Source: Gossypium raimondii (lineage: Eukaryota; Streptophyta; Magnoliopsida; Malvales; Malvaceae). Taken from it: a DNA stretch of 64,000 nucleotides. The position numbers and the translations under genes are program-made. Of this stretch, positions 23,501 to 35,577 are shown piece by piece. The notes beneath the pieces are model-generated. The model saw nothing but the letters and a program-made list of their open reading frames with translations, ran no database searches and was not told where the DNA came from. How positions within the stretch are numbered: position 1 is the stretch's first letter; every line of letters starts with the position of its first letter. The stretch lies in NCBI RefSeq assembly GCF_025698545.1, contig NC_068576.1, forward strand, positions 55,774,094-55,838,093. Reading direction: 5' to 3'.

Positions 23501-26500
23501 TCTTTTGGCTGTTGCTAAGCATATATATTAGTACTCAATTTCTTGGCACATGATAGGATGTGTAAAAAATATTGATATTCTTTGTCTTTTTTATTTGTTG
23601 AAGCAGTGCACAAGCGCACTAGCAGTTGGTGCTTCAATCAGAAACTCTTTCTGCAGTCACTTTACAAGGTATGCCACAATACTGAGTAATCAGTTTGGAG
23701 ACCACTCAGGAATTGTATTTCTAGATTATTCCTTCTTTTAGGCACGCATGCCTTTATATGTTTACATAAGTTGCATGTCAACACCATACTATACATATGC
23801 TGGTACGCTTCAGCAAGTTCTTTATCTGAGCCTAAATTGCATGCCTTATGCTGTTGTCCTTTTGCAGGTTCTGGTTTCAGTATCAGAAACTGGCTCCATC
23901 ATCTTATACCTGAGGGATGTTGAGAAGCTCCTCCTCCAATCAGAACGGTTATATAATCTGTTTCAAAAGTTGTTGAACAAACTTCCACATTCAGTGCTGA
24001 TACTTGGTTCTAGGATGTTGGGTCCAGAAGATGATTACAGGGAGGTGGATGAGAGGCTTTCGGCATTATTCCCATACAATATCGAGATAAAACCACCCGA
24101 AGATGAAAATAATCTTGATAGCTGGAAAGCCAAACTGGAAGAGGATATGAAGGTGCTTCAAGCTCAAGATAACAGAAACCACATTGCTGAGGTACTTGCG
24201 GCGAATGACCTTGAGTGCGATGATTTGGGTTCTATTTGTTACTCAGACACCATGATCTTAGGTAATTATATTGAAGAAATTGTGGTATCAGCAATCTCTT
24301 ATCACTTGATGAACAATAAGGATCCAGAATATCGAAATGGCAAGCTTGTTATATCATCCAAGAGGTAGAAATTAATTATTTTTCAGCATTTTTTTCAACC
24401 CCTTTTTTCTATAATACAGAAATAGCTTAACATTAGTTTCTACTCTGGAACAGCTTGTCCCATGGACTGAATATATTCCAAGAAGGAAAAAGCTGTGGGA
24501 AAGATACATTAAAATTAGAGACAAATGCTGAATCTTCCAAGGTTTGTCTTTAATGCTAGTTTGCCTTTAGAAGAAATCAAGCATTAAGGATTGGAGTAAC
24601 TTTTTACTTATGGATTAACTATTTACCCCTCTTTGTTAACCTTTAGGAAAAAGAAGGTGAAGAGGCTGTAAGTGCGAAAACAGAACCAAAATCCGACGCA
24701 GCTGCCTCTGAAAGCAAAAGTGAGACTGAGAAGTCTCTTTCTGGTGTGAAGAAGGATGGAGAGAACCCACCAGCAGCAAAAGCACCTGTAAGTTGATGTA
24801 CTTTGGATAATTAACTGAAAATTGAGATGAATATGATTTAAATAGATGTTGCTAAGCAACTTATGCATGTAAAGTATATAATTGTTAGGAGCTTATTCTT
24901 GCTTAACAAACAAGGGAAAGCTGATCATCATAGTTATTATATCGAGTTTAATATTGTTTTCCACTTCTAGCCAGATTCATGCTGTAAATGTTAGGAGTTT
25001 TGAATGGTTTATGAGCACAGAAACTATAAATACATTTGTGTTTTTGCATAAAGTCTTTGGCAGCTCCAATAGTTTATGTCTATTACCTTTCTCTGGTGTC
25101 TTTTTCCTTATGTGCTTTTGGTTTTTTCTTACTATAGATATAACATTCTTGCAGGAAGTTCCTCCTGATAATGAATTTGAGAAAAGAATAAGGCCTGAAG
25201 TTATACCTGCAAATGAGATTGGTGTGACATTTGCCGATATCGGTGCTATGGATGATATCAAAGAATCGCTTCAAGAGCTAGTCATGCTCCCCCTACGAAG
25301 GCCAGATCTCTTCAACGGGGGACTTCTCAAGCCTTGTAGAGGTATATTACTCTTTGGACCTCCCGGTACTGGAAAAACAATGCTTGCAAAGGCCATTGCA
25401 AATGAAGCTGGAGCAAGCTTCATTAATGTCTCGATGTCCACCATCACATCAAAATGGTTTGGAGAAGATGAAAAGAATGTGAGAGCTTTATTTACGCTAG
25501 CAGCAAAGGTCGCACCAACTATTATTTTTGTGGATGAGGTTGATAGCATGCTGGGGCAAAGGACTAGGGTTGGGGAGCATGAGGCTATGCGGAAAATCAA
25601 GAATGAGTTCATGACACATTGGGATGGTCTATTGACCAAAGCTGGTGAGCGAATTCTTGTCCTTGCTGCAACCAACAGGCCATTTGACCTCGATGAAGCA
25701 ATAATTAGGCGTTTCGAGCGCAGGTATATTTATTGTTTGTCAGACATTCTTGACCTTATATGTTTCATATCAAGGATCTTGTGACACTTGATTGGTACTA
25801 TTACAATTATCATGCATGCAAGCCATGAACTAACTTGCTTACAGCTCGATGTGAATGAGCATCTTAACTTTACTCGTGCTTTCCATTTTGATCAGAATTA
25901 TGGTTGGCCTTCCATCCATTGAGAGTAGGGAAATAATTTTGAGAACTTTACTGGCGAAAGAGAAAGTTGAAGATCTCGACTTCAAGGAGCTTGCAACCAT
26001 GACAGAAGGATACAGTGGAAGTGATCTCAAGGTTTGTTTTTTTTATCTCACAGCATTTACCATTAATTTATATCTTACTGTTATCAACTGATGACCAAAA
26101 AAAAAAACACTACTGGAAACAGAACTTGTGCATAACAGCGGCTTATCGACCTGTTAGGGAGTTGATAAAGCAAGAGAGGTTGAAAGATCAGGTGACTGCA
26201 AAATCTCTTCTCACTATATCATTGTTTTACTAGCATGTGTGTACAATCTATCTTATTTATTTCTGTTTTCAATAACTTTAAATAGGAGAGGAAGAGGCGT
26301 GAAGAGGCAAGCAAGAACTCAGAAGATGCTTCAGATACAAAAGACGAGAATGAGGAAGAAAGAGTAACTGCTTTGAGGCCTTTAAACATGGAAGATATGA
26401 GACAAGCAAAGAATCAGGTAAAAATTCTAGTCATAACTAGGATTGTTTGCATGGTATTTTAGGCTTATAAAGTTTTACCACATAATGTCCATCTTATTGT

Positions 26501-26630
26501 AAATGCTACAATGTAGGTTGCTGCCAGCTTTGCTTCGGAAGGATCAGTAATGGCGGAGCTAAAGCAATGGAACGATTTATACGGAGAAGGCGGTTCAAGG
26601 AAGAAGGAACAGTTAACTTACTTCCTTTAG
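20575..26630 (+). CDS. AAA-type ATPase, MSP1/ATAD1-like plant family (At5g52882-like)
   Basis: ATP-driven remodelling protein. Sixteen exons were read by GT-AG junctions with continuous frame: 20575-20795, 21868-21989, 22086-22174, 22258-22293, 22502-22595, 22853-22895, 23034-23131, 23604-23668, 23868-24364, 24454-24541, 24647-24787, 25155-25723, 25896-26031, 26123-26191, 26286-26417, 26517-26630. Total 2514 nt, 837 aa. The N terminus (residues 5-34) is a Gly-rich hydrophobic segment ending SGQTVSKWAG, a plausible membrane anchor. An FHA-less middle domain follows (LRDVEKLLLQSERLYNLFQK). The AAA core carries Walker A GPPGTGKT (about 566-573), Walker B IIFVDEVDSM (about 621-630) and sensor-1/arginine-finger region LAATNRPFDLDEAIIRRFERR. 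The acidic/lysine-rich linker at about 470-498 is encoded by exon 11. The C terminus QWNDLYGEGGSRKK is conserved in the family. Cellular target unknown; membrane function is inference. Confidence 0.93.
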
Positions 26631-27727
26631 ATTGCAAAAACCAGGCATCTCATGTTCACATCATTCAAACAGAGTTCTCTATGAAGAGATGTAAAAATTT
26701 GGTGATGCCAAAAGCCCCCTTCAACAAAAATATAGAATTTACATTGGATGGGGTAGCATCAAGATGGAAAGCTCCGGCCGGGATCTGAAATTTCAACAAT
26801 ACAACCACAGAGTTCTTTTGTAGTGTGCGTGAAATGCATTTTTAGAGTACATACAATATATATGTATATGGGATTTGTACATGATGCTTAGAAAAAGGGT
26901 TTTTGGAAAAATACAGTCTTTTCCATTAACCATTTGCCACCAATCTTTTGGGTATGTTTAGTAGTGTTTTATGTGAATGTGTGGTACTTGGAAATTCCTA
27001 GGTGGGGGGTGGGGGAAGGGGGTTTAATATCGGATTGTTTGAGATTATGTAGTTAATAAAGTTTATGATTATATTATTGGATTGAATAATTTAATATTTC
27101 TGGTTATCTTCTATGCCTAACATGTAAATCTGTTATGGGTTAAATATATAGTTGATTGCGTTTTTGGTTGCTTTGATTGTATGATGGAAGAAAATTCATT
27201 TGTTTAGACGTATTATTATTGCATTATATGTGGCTTTGCTGAAAAAATAAATATATTTTATATTTGTAAAAGGTTGATATAAATAATAAAAGAAGTTTTA
27301 GTTAAATGGTAAATATAAATATGAAATATTAAAGAGGCATGGATTTATTTTATTTTTCTATATAAGAGATGAAATGTATTTACTTTGTAAAGTAAAAGTA
27401 TTTTCATCTATTGAGTTAATACTCGTTAACCCGTGACACTAACTCGATTAAGGGTTTTATAATAAGTATAAGGTTAAAACTTTAAGTTGGAAATTTGAAG
27501 TTATTTAAAAGAAGAAACATTTTGTTCCTTTGGCTTTTCTTTTGAATTGATGTTGAGATTGATGAATTCGTTCAGGTTTGATATATTTAATCGGTGAAGT
27601 TTTAGTTCGATTTGTATGTTGTTGTTATAATTTAAAGGATATGAGATTGAATGTATTTAATCACGTAATATCCTCCCGTATAAATAAGGACAAATATGTA
27701 AAGTTTTATGTATTAATTTTATAAAAT
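26631..27727. other. AAA-ATPase 3' region and intergenic DNA
   Basis: 26631 to about 26900 is probably 3' UTR; the AT-rich TACAATATATATGTATATGG stretch could hold polyadenylation signals. Nothing else was recognised up to the MITE at 27738. Confidence 0.45.
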
Positions 27728-27737
27728 TAAAATTTAT

Positions 27738-28269
27738 GGTAAACCACTTTCAATGTGGTTAAACTATTAGTAAGTTTACGTTTTAGTCACTCAATTTCAA
27801 AAAGTTATAAAATGGTCACTAAACTATTCAAAAGTTTTTATTTAAGTCACTGTGCTATTAATTTTTTTAAATAAAAAAGTCCGACTAATGAACTCCAAGC
27901 GACGATTCGATGATCAATATGGTGGATCAGTACCCATCCACGAGTAGAAGAACAAACCTTAGATCCAAGTCAATCTGACAGTCTGTGTTGGAGATCGGAG
28001 AAGAAAGTTGTTTGGATTTTGGTTCACAGATTCGTGATATCCAAAGTTGTTTCATGAAAAAAAAACTGAATTGTAGAAGAGAAGGGGAAGAAGAGCTTTT
28101 GATTGATGCAAATGGTGCAAACGAAGTAGGCCATATAGTAGTGATTTTAATAGCCTAGTGACTTAAATAAAAGCTTTCAAATAATTTAAGGACTATTTTG
28201 TAACTTTTTAAAATTAAATGACTAAAACATAAACTTATTAATAGTTTAGGGAACTTCAAATTCTTACCC
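27738..28269. mobile_element. MULE-type MITE, about 530 bp (copy A)
   Basis: The left arm (GGTAAACC..., ACTATTAGTAAGTTTACGTT, TTATAAAATGGTCACTAAAC) pairs with the right arm inverted. It is flanked by taaaattta (27728-27736) and taaaaccta (28270-28278), 7 of 9 identical. The interior (CTCCAAGCGACGATTCGATG, GAAGAACAAACCTTAGATC, GTTGTTTGGATTTTGGTT) is shared with the 55-kb copy. Confidence 0.7.
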
Positions 28270-28278
28270 TAAAACCTA

Positions 28279-29553
28279 ACTAAAAAATATCATTAAATCA
28301 TGACTTTTTTGTTAGTTAATTTTATTACTCCACTTTATAAAACTTGGCTACCAGGTTGAGCCTAACATTTCTATTAGATTTTTTAAAAATAATTTGAATT
28401 ATTAAATTAAGCTAGAATAAGCAAACTAACTTATTAGTAAAATAAATTTAAAATATTACAAAATTTATACCTAATTTTGATATTTATTTATAATTATATT
28501 TCAAAAGTTGTAAATTAAATCTTAATTAAATGGAAATATTGAGTGAATTGAAATTTTGAGACGTCAAAGTTAAATTATAAATGTGTATATCATGTTTGAG
28601 TGACTTGATTTGTTGAATAAATTATTTGCTTTTGTGAGTTATACTTATATTTTATGAATCTTGTTTGCGTGATTAATCAATGTTTTGTAATGAAAGAGGA
28701 TCATTTTGTGAGATAAAACACTCGAGTCCAATCCATCAAGACCTCATGCTTGACAAGAACATGACATTTGCCATTTAATTGTCATATATATAGAGAGATA
28801 TATAATCATTCCTTAGACATGATAGACATTAATAGTCTAAAATCAATATGATATCGACACATGACCCATTGAAAACTATCAAAGAATTCATTTAAAAATT
28901 TTTGGAACTAGGAAAAGGGGCTAAGATCAAGGTAGTCAATACTTAATATTGCATCGGTTGGACACATTATTTTTTCACTGGAATTGGTGTATATCGATAT
29001 CGATCCATTTTGGTATATGGTTTAAGATTTATTGATTTTTAAAAAAAAAACATTCATACATAAGTCAATAAACAATGTCCTGGTAAAAGTTTTTATTATT
29101 TATTACAACAATGGTAAAAAGTTAGAACATTTATATTTTTTAATGTTAGTCTTGCACCAATCGATGTGATCGTAATTGGATGAAATAGACCGATATGATT
29201 ACTAATGATGAAAATTTTAATCAATGTGAAAAACAAAATTGATTACACTGATTTATTATTGAAATGATGCACACAGACCAAAACGACGGGAACCAATACG
29301 AAACCGACCATATTGGCCAAGCCACCTCTTCCCAATCAAAAATTGTGAAACTCTTCCCTAGTCTAGTCCTCTCTTTAGTTTTCTCCTTGCACTCATATTC
29401 TGATTGTCTTAGTTTATCTATAACTTTCTGTCCTTCAAATAAACGGTCACAGATCACTACAACCTAATCTTTTGTATAGATTATAATTGAATATTTTAGA
29501 AAACAGGCCAAACTTATCATACTTGTTGAAATTAAGAGAAGTCATAATATTTG
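28279..29553. other. Intergenic, AT-rich
   Basis: No gene seen. About 28930-29310 contains a degenerate repeat with GATATCGATCC and CCGATATG motifs. The 67-78 codon open frames that overlap on opposite strands at 29221-29467 have no family resemblance. Confidence 0.4.
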
Positions 29554-29886
29554 TTTGGTCCTCCAACTTTATTAAAAAATTATTTTAACCTTCATTTAAT
29601 TTTTATTAACTTTGCCGATGTGACATATATATGGATGTCACATCAATAATTAATTATTTTTATTTTTAAATTCAAATAAAATATAAATATTATTTTACAA
29701 AACAAAAATTATTAAATAATAATTGATTGTTAACGTGGAATACATGTGGATCAACAAAGTTAACATTAATTTTTTCATCTATTTTGAGGTGATTTGATAA
29801 ATAGTGCAAGTTTAAGGATTAAAAGAAGTAAAAAATTAAGTAGAGGACTAAAATGATTTTTTTATAAAATTGGAGGGCCGAAAAAG
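29554..29886. repeat. Palindromic MITE-like repeat
   Basis: TTGGTCCTCCAACTTTATTA on the left pairs with the inverted right end (ATAAAATTGGAGGGCCGAA). Internally TTAACTTTGCCGATGTGACA pairs roughly with the right-hand TCAACAAAGTTAACATTAA. Target duplication unclear. Confidence 0.5.
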
Positions 29887-30026
29887 AGATTTAAATTATA
29901 ACCCGCAAAAAGTATACAACCCAAAAATAAAATTCGTATTTGGTTAAGGGAAAAGAAGGGTTTGTCTTCTGGTTCACCGAATTTTGTAATAATTAAATCA
30001 GTGGCAAATCCCTGAAAATATTGAAA

Positions 30027-32171
30027 ATGTCAAATCGAACAGAGAGATACCAAAAGCTATGCCTTGAAGAATCACTCTCAAGAATCTATCAATACCCAAT
30101 TGCATGTAAAGAGTTGAGCTTTATTCTCAGAGGCGCTTATGCTAATCTCCCCAAGCCTCTCCAATCCCTCGTCTTTCAGCATACCCTTACCGCCATTCGT
30201 CTTCTTCCCGAGTAATCCCCCCTTTTATTTTCCTGCTTGTGAATTTCAGTTTCTTTTGCACCATCTTGGGTTCAATTTGGGTTTTGGGTGTAGTTTGATT
30301 AAGTTGGGAAACTTAAATTGTATATTTATTTCTGGGAATTTGGTTTTAGGTGTTAGCTAATTAAGCAATTTTTCATGATTGTTCAATTAAATTGAGCACT
30401 TATTTATCATTGAGTATTTGAAAGGTGTTATTGGGAGGGGGAAAAGGGTTCCGAAATGGTTAAGCTTAACCTAATTAATGTGGGTATGATCACTTGGCAC
30501 CGATGTTACATGGAATGTGGATTGGTCTGGTACGAAGAACGAAAACTAGAACGCAATTCGCTCGTAGTTTTCTCCTATTTATTTAAATAAATAAATGAAT
30601 GAGAGAATGGCTTTAGATTGCACTATTCCCAAATGCAAAACTTGTATTCTTCGGATTTAATCTGTTTCTTAGCAATAGAAAGGGGGAGTGGGGGGGATAC
30701 ATTGATTGTAAATGACTGTTTCGTAACATAGCTGATTAGATCGAAAAGTAGGTCCTGCATTGTTTGTTGCATCTATGCATGCATTCATTGTGTTAAGAAC
30801 TTGGTTCTGTTGGTTAAGGGTTGCACAATTAGATGATAGATGAGACTGCTTCAAAAGATCATTATCGAATCGGAACTATATGTTATGGTTGATTATTACC
30901 TTACACTATGCATATGCAATTCATCGTTTATTTATGAATGTTATTTTAAAATGTAGAATGCAGACCGGTAGCGCCGTTGCAGCAGCTCATTTTCTACTTC
31001 AGAGTGCAGAAGCTGCCTTTCCGAAACAGAAGAAGAGTTTGGTCGTTACGGAGTTTAAGCAAGCAAAGGTTGCTCATAAAAGACGCAGTAAAGCACACAG
31101 GGAAGAAAAAGGTAAAACTCTCTTTAGCCAAATTGAAATTTCACATTATAAAGTTTAGAAATTTAATGATGTAGTTGATCGAATATCGGTTTTTGGTCTA
31201 ATTACTTCTCATTTCTTACCTCCTTGCGTATTCCAGGGCCATCTCAATTGCCTCAAGATGTTCTTGTTCACATATTCTGTTTACTCGATTTGCAATCGTT
31301 AATTTCTGCAGGCCTAGTCTGCAGGTAATGTTTCCTCCCTTTTCGATGCTCAAACTTGCAGTGATTATCACGTAATTACTAGATTAAAAGACGTTAGGTA
31401 TCTGTTGGTATCCATCCCCGATTCTCTCGAAACCTTTTCTTTCTTTTTTTTGCTTATTTTAGTGACTTTGACTGCTTTATGAAGGTCATGGACTTTAGCA
31501 GCAAATGATAACCATCTATGGGAATTGCAATATACGATATTCTTTGGCAGATCAAACAATTCTTCTAGAACTAAGACACAGTGGAGTGGTAAATCGGTAA
31601 ACAAGGATTATACATTTTGGGAGGAGAATGTGATTACTCGAACTGATATTGATTGGAAAGAGACCTTTAAAAGAGCATATGGAGGTGTGCGATATTGGGG
31701 CTTCCATTTTATAATGTTTATATCCGGGAAACTCTCTCCGGCTTTGAATATTTCACTTGCAAATGCATCATCCTTTCTCATTTTTGCCATTTGTTTAAAA
31801 TGTCAGGCACTTATTCAAAGAAATTAATGTCCAGTAGGGGATATTGCGGGTATTGCGACATGATAGTTTGGCTCAAGAACTTGAAGTGCTCAAACAGACA
31901 GTGTGACCCGAAACATGAAAATGCACAGATTAAGCCTATTTCACCCCACCAGGTAATTGTAAGTTGTAACCTCCATTGCTGCTTTTTCGGTTCTCAATTT
32001 CACGTATTCTAAACGCCGCATGTGTTTCAGATCGTCGACTACTTAATGGATGGTTATACATCAGTGATATCCTCTTCAGATAGCGATAGCGAGTCGGATG
32101 AAGAGCCCGTTTCCAGATTATGGGCATATCCGAAAGACATACGTAGAATCGAGAAAAAGCCTCTTGTTTAG
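30027..32171 (+). CDS. F-box protein (At5g52880-like)
   Basis: Probable substrate adaptor of an SCF ubiquitin ligase. Six exons: 30027-30211, 30957-31111, 31237-31324, 31485-31684, 31807-31952, 32031-32171; 915 nt, 304 aa, frame continuous. The N terminus MSNRTERYQKLCLEESLSRI, with ACKELSFILRGAY, and the exon-2 helix (SAVAAAHFLLQSAEAAFPKQ) precede the F-box at about 118-146 (LPQDVLVHIFCLLDLQSLIS, AGLVCRSW), which binds SKP1. A WELQYTIFFG segment follows. Further on is a cysteine cluster, CGYC...KCSNRQC (C-x2-C-x10-C-x4-C, residues 223-242), a possible zinc site. The tail is Ser/Asp-rich (SSSDSDSESDEE) and ends IEKKPLV. The F-box is at mid-protein instead of the N terminus, as in the Arabidopsis relative I recall. 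The target is unknown. Confidence 0.88.
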
Positions 32172-33599
32172 ATGGTAGTTTTGGGGAATAGAGACCCCCA
32201 TATACTTGCTGCTCTGCTTCTAGGGGACAAAATAAGGTAAACTAGTTGTGAATATCATTTTGTTTTAAGATCATATGTACATACAATGAAATTATATTTA
32301 AGAAAAGTGAATGTGATTGTGTGTTTCTATCAGTAGTGTTTTTTAATTGAATGTCTTAAGGTGAACTAATTTGTTTAGATTAGAACATACCGATACTTAT
32401 TGTAAAATAAATAAATTGTGTAATCGTTATTTCCATCAAATCAAATTGAACTGATTAATTTTAGTTTGTTTAGTTCAATTTTACATTCATTTTTTGGTTG
32501 GTTCAACGACCTATGCGGAGCTTGTCTTGTAGATTATTATTTTGATATTGGAGGGAAAAGAATAATAAAATTTGAACTCGTATCGTTGGGTGTCAGATAG
32601 GAGTTTTAATCTCACTGGGATGGGCAAGATAATTATGCTGTCTAGTTTTATATTTATAATAAAAATATATTTGAAAAAATAACATTAAAATTAAATAATG
32701 TTCGGACAAGTCCAAAACCGTCCAAGGTTAAGCACGAATCGAGTCTGCCTTGTGTGTCTAATGGACCATCAAACCCATCAACAGATTAAATCTTTGCTTC
32801 ATATTATTATTTTTGGCGATCAAATAAGAGGAAAAAGGATTTTAAAGTTTTGTTTTGGTTAACACAACCAAGTATATGACGATATGAATTAAGGGTCGGT
32901 GAAGTCTTTTAATTTGAAATCACCATCCATCCTTAATTGATATTTAGGAAAACAAAATAATAAATAAACGAAAGCTTACTTGCTTGTGGAATTAAACTTA
33001 AATCATGATATCTATATGTTTTGACTTTTTTTATTAGTGATTTAATAATTGACATGATTATATATTTAAAAAGTGTAAAAATATGTTCATTGAATTTATA
33101 TTTATTCAACAACTTTAATCGAGAATAGAATTAAGAATATATGTTTAAATGAGCGAAATTTTTAAACTATAAGTGTTGATTCTTAAGAGAATGTACTACT
33201 TACATTGATTCTAATGTCGCTAAATTGTGTACTACATATAGTTATATCAATCTAAGTAGTACACTCTGCTAGAGATACAATCAACAAAAGAGAACAAAAG
33301 AATTTTATTTCTTTCAACATTCATTATTACAATGGTATCATGCATATTGACAACGAAAGGATGTCGAATGCTCTGTAAAATAAAATGAACTACTCTGTAG
33401 AGTTTATTAATTATAACAATATGTGCGTGTATGTATATGTACAGACATGCATACAAAAACCATATGATCTAAAAACTAAGACATAGTTGAAAAACCATAT
33501 TCAACGAGGATATGTGCAATGTTAAAACAGGGGGACTCAAAGATGATGAGAGGTAAAAAATACAATCAAACAATTGATTTCAGCCAAAAGAAACAAACA
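32172..33599. other. Convergent intergenic region
   Basis: Lies between the 3' ends of the F-box (+) and reticulon (-) genes and must hold both 3' UTRs. No delimited transposon or further gene is visible. Confidence 0.45.
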
Positions 33600-35577
33600 C
33601 TAATCTTTCTTCTTCTCTTTATTGATACTACTCAGAACCTTCTTCTCAAGCACTGCAAACTGCTTCTTAAGCTCTATTATCATTTTCTCAGAAAATGCAT
33701 CCACTTTGTCCTCGTACTTCTCATAAAATACCGGCACAGTGTATAGAAGAATAAATACTGTCATAAAATCCACTTGGGAGTGTCATCAAACTCAAAAAAT
33801 ATTACAATATCGGATTTAACTCAGTATGACGTACTTAAACTATCAATCTAAGTACTCAGTATGGTCAAGGTTCTAAAAAATAATCCTTAAACTTCAAAAC
33901 GAACTAATTGAATTCTCAAAAAATCAATATCCTATCAATCTAAGTACATCTATTAGGCTAGTTGTTGACTTGGGCATTAAGTTCTAGTTCAAACATGACA
34001 TAAAACATATTTGTCAGATTCAAACTACTAACATTTAATACTGTGATAACTCAATTAGAACAATTTGAAGTTCGGAAATCAATATAAAAAATTTTGCCTA
34101 TAGCTTGGGTACAAAATGATGGAATTAATGCAAAGGTATTAGAAAACAATCAAATTCCTTACCTATGTAGACCATCGTCAAGAAGTGAAAACAGCTACCC
34201 AGAATTGACAGAAACCATAGTCCAGCAATAGCCTACAGAAGCAAAGCAGTAAAGCAAAATTACCTAGTGAATTGAAAACATAGCACAAATGCTCAAAAAC
34301 TAATCCCTAAATGTGAGTGCCGAATATGGGTATATATTCAATGCTTAAATTTTCGAATTCTTTTAAATATTTGAAGAATCATATCCTGTTATTTATAACT
34401 TGTTTTTTTGCTTAATAGAAGAGTAAACTAGAAGAAAGCATAGCAGAAATTTAGCATTAACATACACCAAGAAACGTCTTCAAATCTTTGCCGGTTGCAA
34501 TGGTCCGTACAATATCAAGAGTTCGGTTAATTTCAAACGTAAAGCAAGATGCAGCTTTAAGGAGACACTTTTCAGGGATTACAACTTCTGGAATGGTTGG
34601 TGGAGAACTTCGTATGAACAAAGTTGATGAGTTACAATAAGAGTTAAAATTACACGATCATAAGCATCAATAGAAGAATGATTGACAAGTCTTACTTGTT
34701 GATGAAATTAGACGCATTGGACCATAGGAAAAGGACCGATAATGCGAGTATCATTAAGTGACAAATCAGAGTGATTAAATGGTAATCAAGCATTTCAAAG
34801 AGAAACCAGAGAGATGTTACACCACCAAGCACGCCTCCGGAAAGTTTCTTGTTCCTCCATAGAAGGATATCAGCAGCTGCAAAATCAACATCCAATGACA
34901 ATAGTCAATGCTACAGTACATGTTCGTTCAACATTAGCTTTTTTGTTAAGAAATCTCAATTGAGGAATTTAAACAAGATTCCATCAACTCATACTATTAT
35001 TCAAATTACAGATTTAAAGATGCATTCGTCAATGCAATTTCATTGAAATATCAATTGAGGAATTAAACAATATTTCATCAACTCGTAATTATTATTCAAA
35101 TTACAGATTTGAAAATGCATTCGTTCATCAACGCAATTTCAAATTAGTGAGAAAAATGCATGATTCCAAGAAACTAGCATCGATCAGATTGAAGTAAAAT
35201 TACATTAATAATTCTTCGATTTAGGAATCAGATACGATATCAGTTAGTAAAACAGAGCATTACGCATAATGTGAGGTCACAACTGATCCGTAAAACAATT
35301 AATAAAATGCATGTGCAGAATCTATATCTATATAAAAGCAGTAAATCAAAAGAAATGAGTTAAGATTAAGATAAAAGCGAGTACGTTTTCCGGCGCCTAA
35401 GACTTGGTGAAGAGGCTTTTCTCTGCCGAAGAGACGATAAACTTTGGCCTTGAGAGCGACAGCGCGAGCGTGAGAGCGCTTATCTTCGTCGGAATCGGAG
35501 GAGGATGACGGCGAGGAGATCTTGCTGTGGATCTTGTGGGCCAGCTCCTCCATTTTCGACTCTTTGTGGTCCGCCAT
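33600..35577 (-). CDS. Reticulon-like protein (RTNLB family)
   Basis: ER membrane-shaping protein that inserts two long hydrophobic hairpins to curve tubules. Five exons on the minus strand: 35385-35577, 34696-34876, 34466-34607, 34163-34232, 33600-33757; 744 nt, 247 aa. The cytosolic N terminus has a Ser-rich acidic stretch ([12 protein letters not shown]) and the RTNLB signature [19 protein letters not shown] (43-61). The reticulon homology domain starts at about 65 ([18 protein letters not shown]), with hydrophobic segment 1 ([20 protein letters not shown]) and segment 2 ([20 protein letters not shown]). It then has [19 protein letters not shown] and ends KKKD, which fits the C-terminal KKxx ER-retrieval pattern. 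Exon 3's donor was fixed by frame (GTATGTTAATG). Family certain; subfamily number not assigned. Confidence 0.92.

Noticed and set aside
24882-25154. In-frame upstream extension of AAA exon 12 (would add about 90 residues)
   Set aside because: This is intron 11; the acceptor TTCTTGCAG at 25154 joins exon 11 in frame and the extension is hydrophobic, unlike the family.
25271-25675. 134-codon minus-strand frame
   Set aside because: Antisense shadow of the AAA domain exon.
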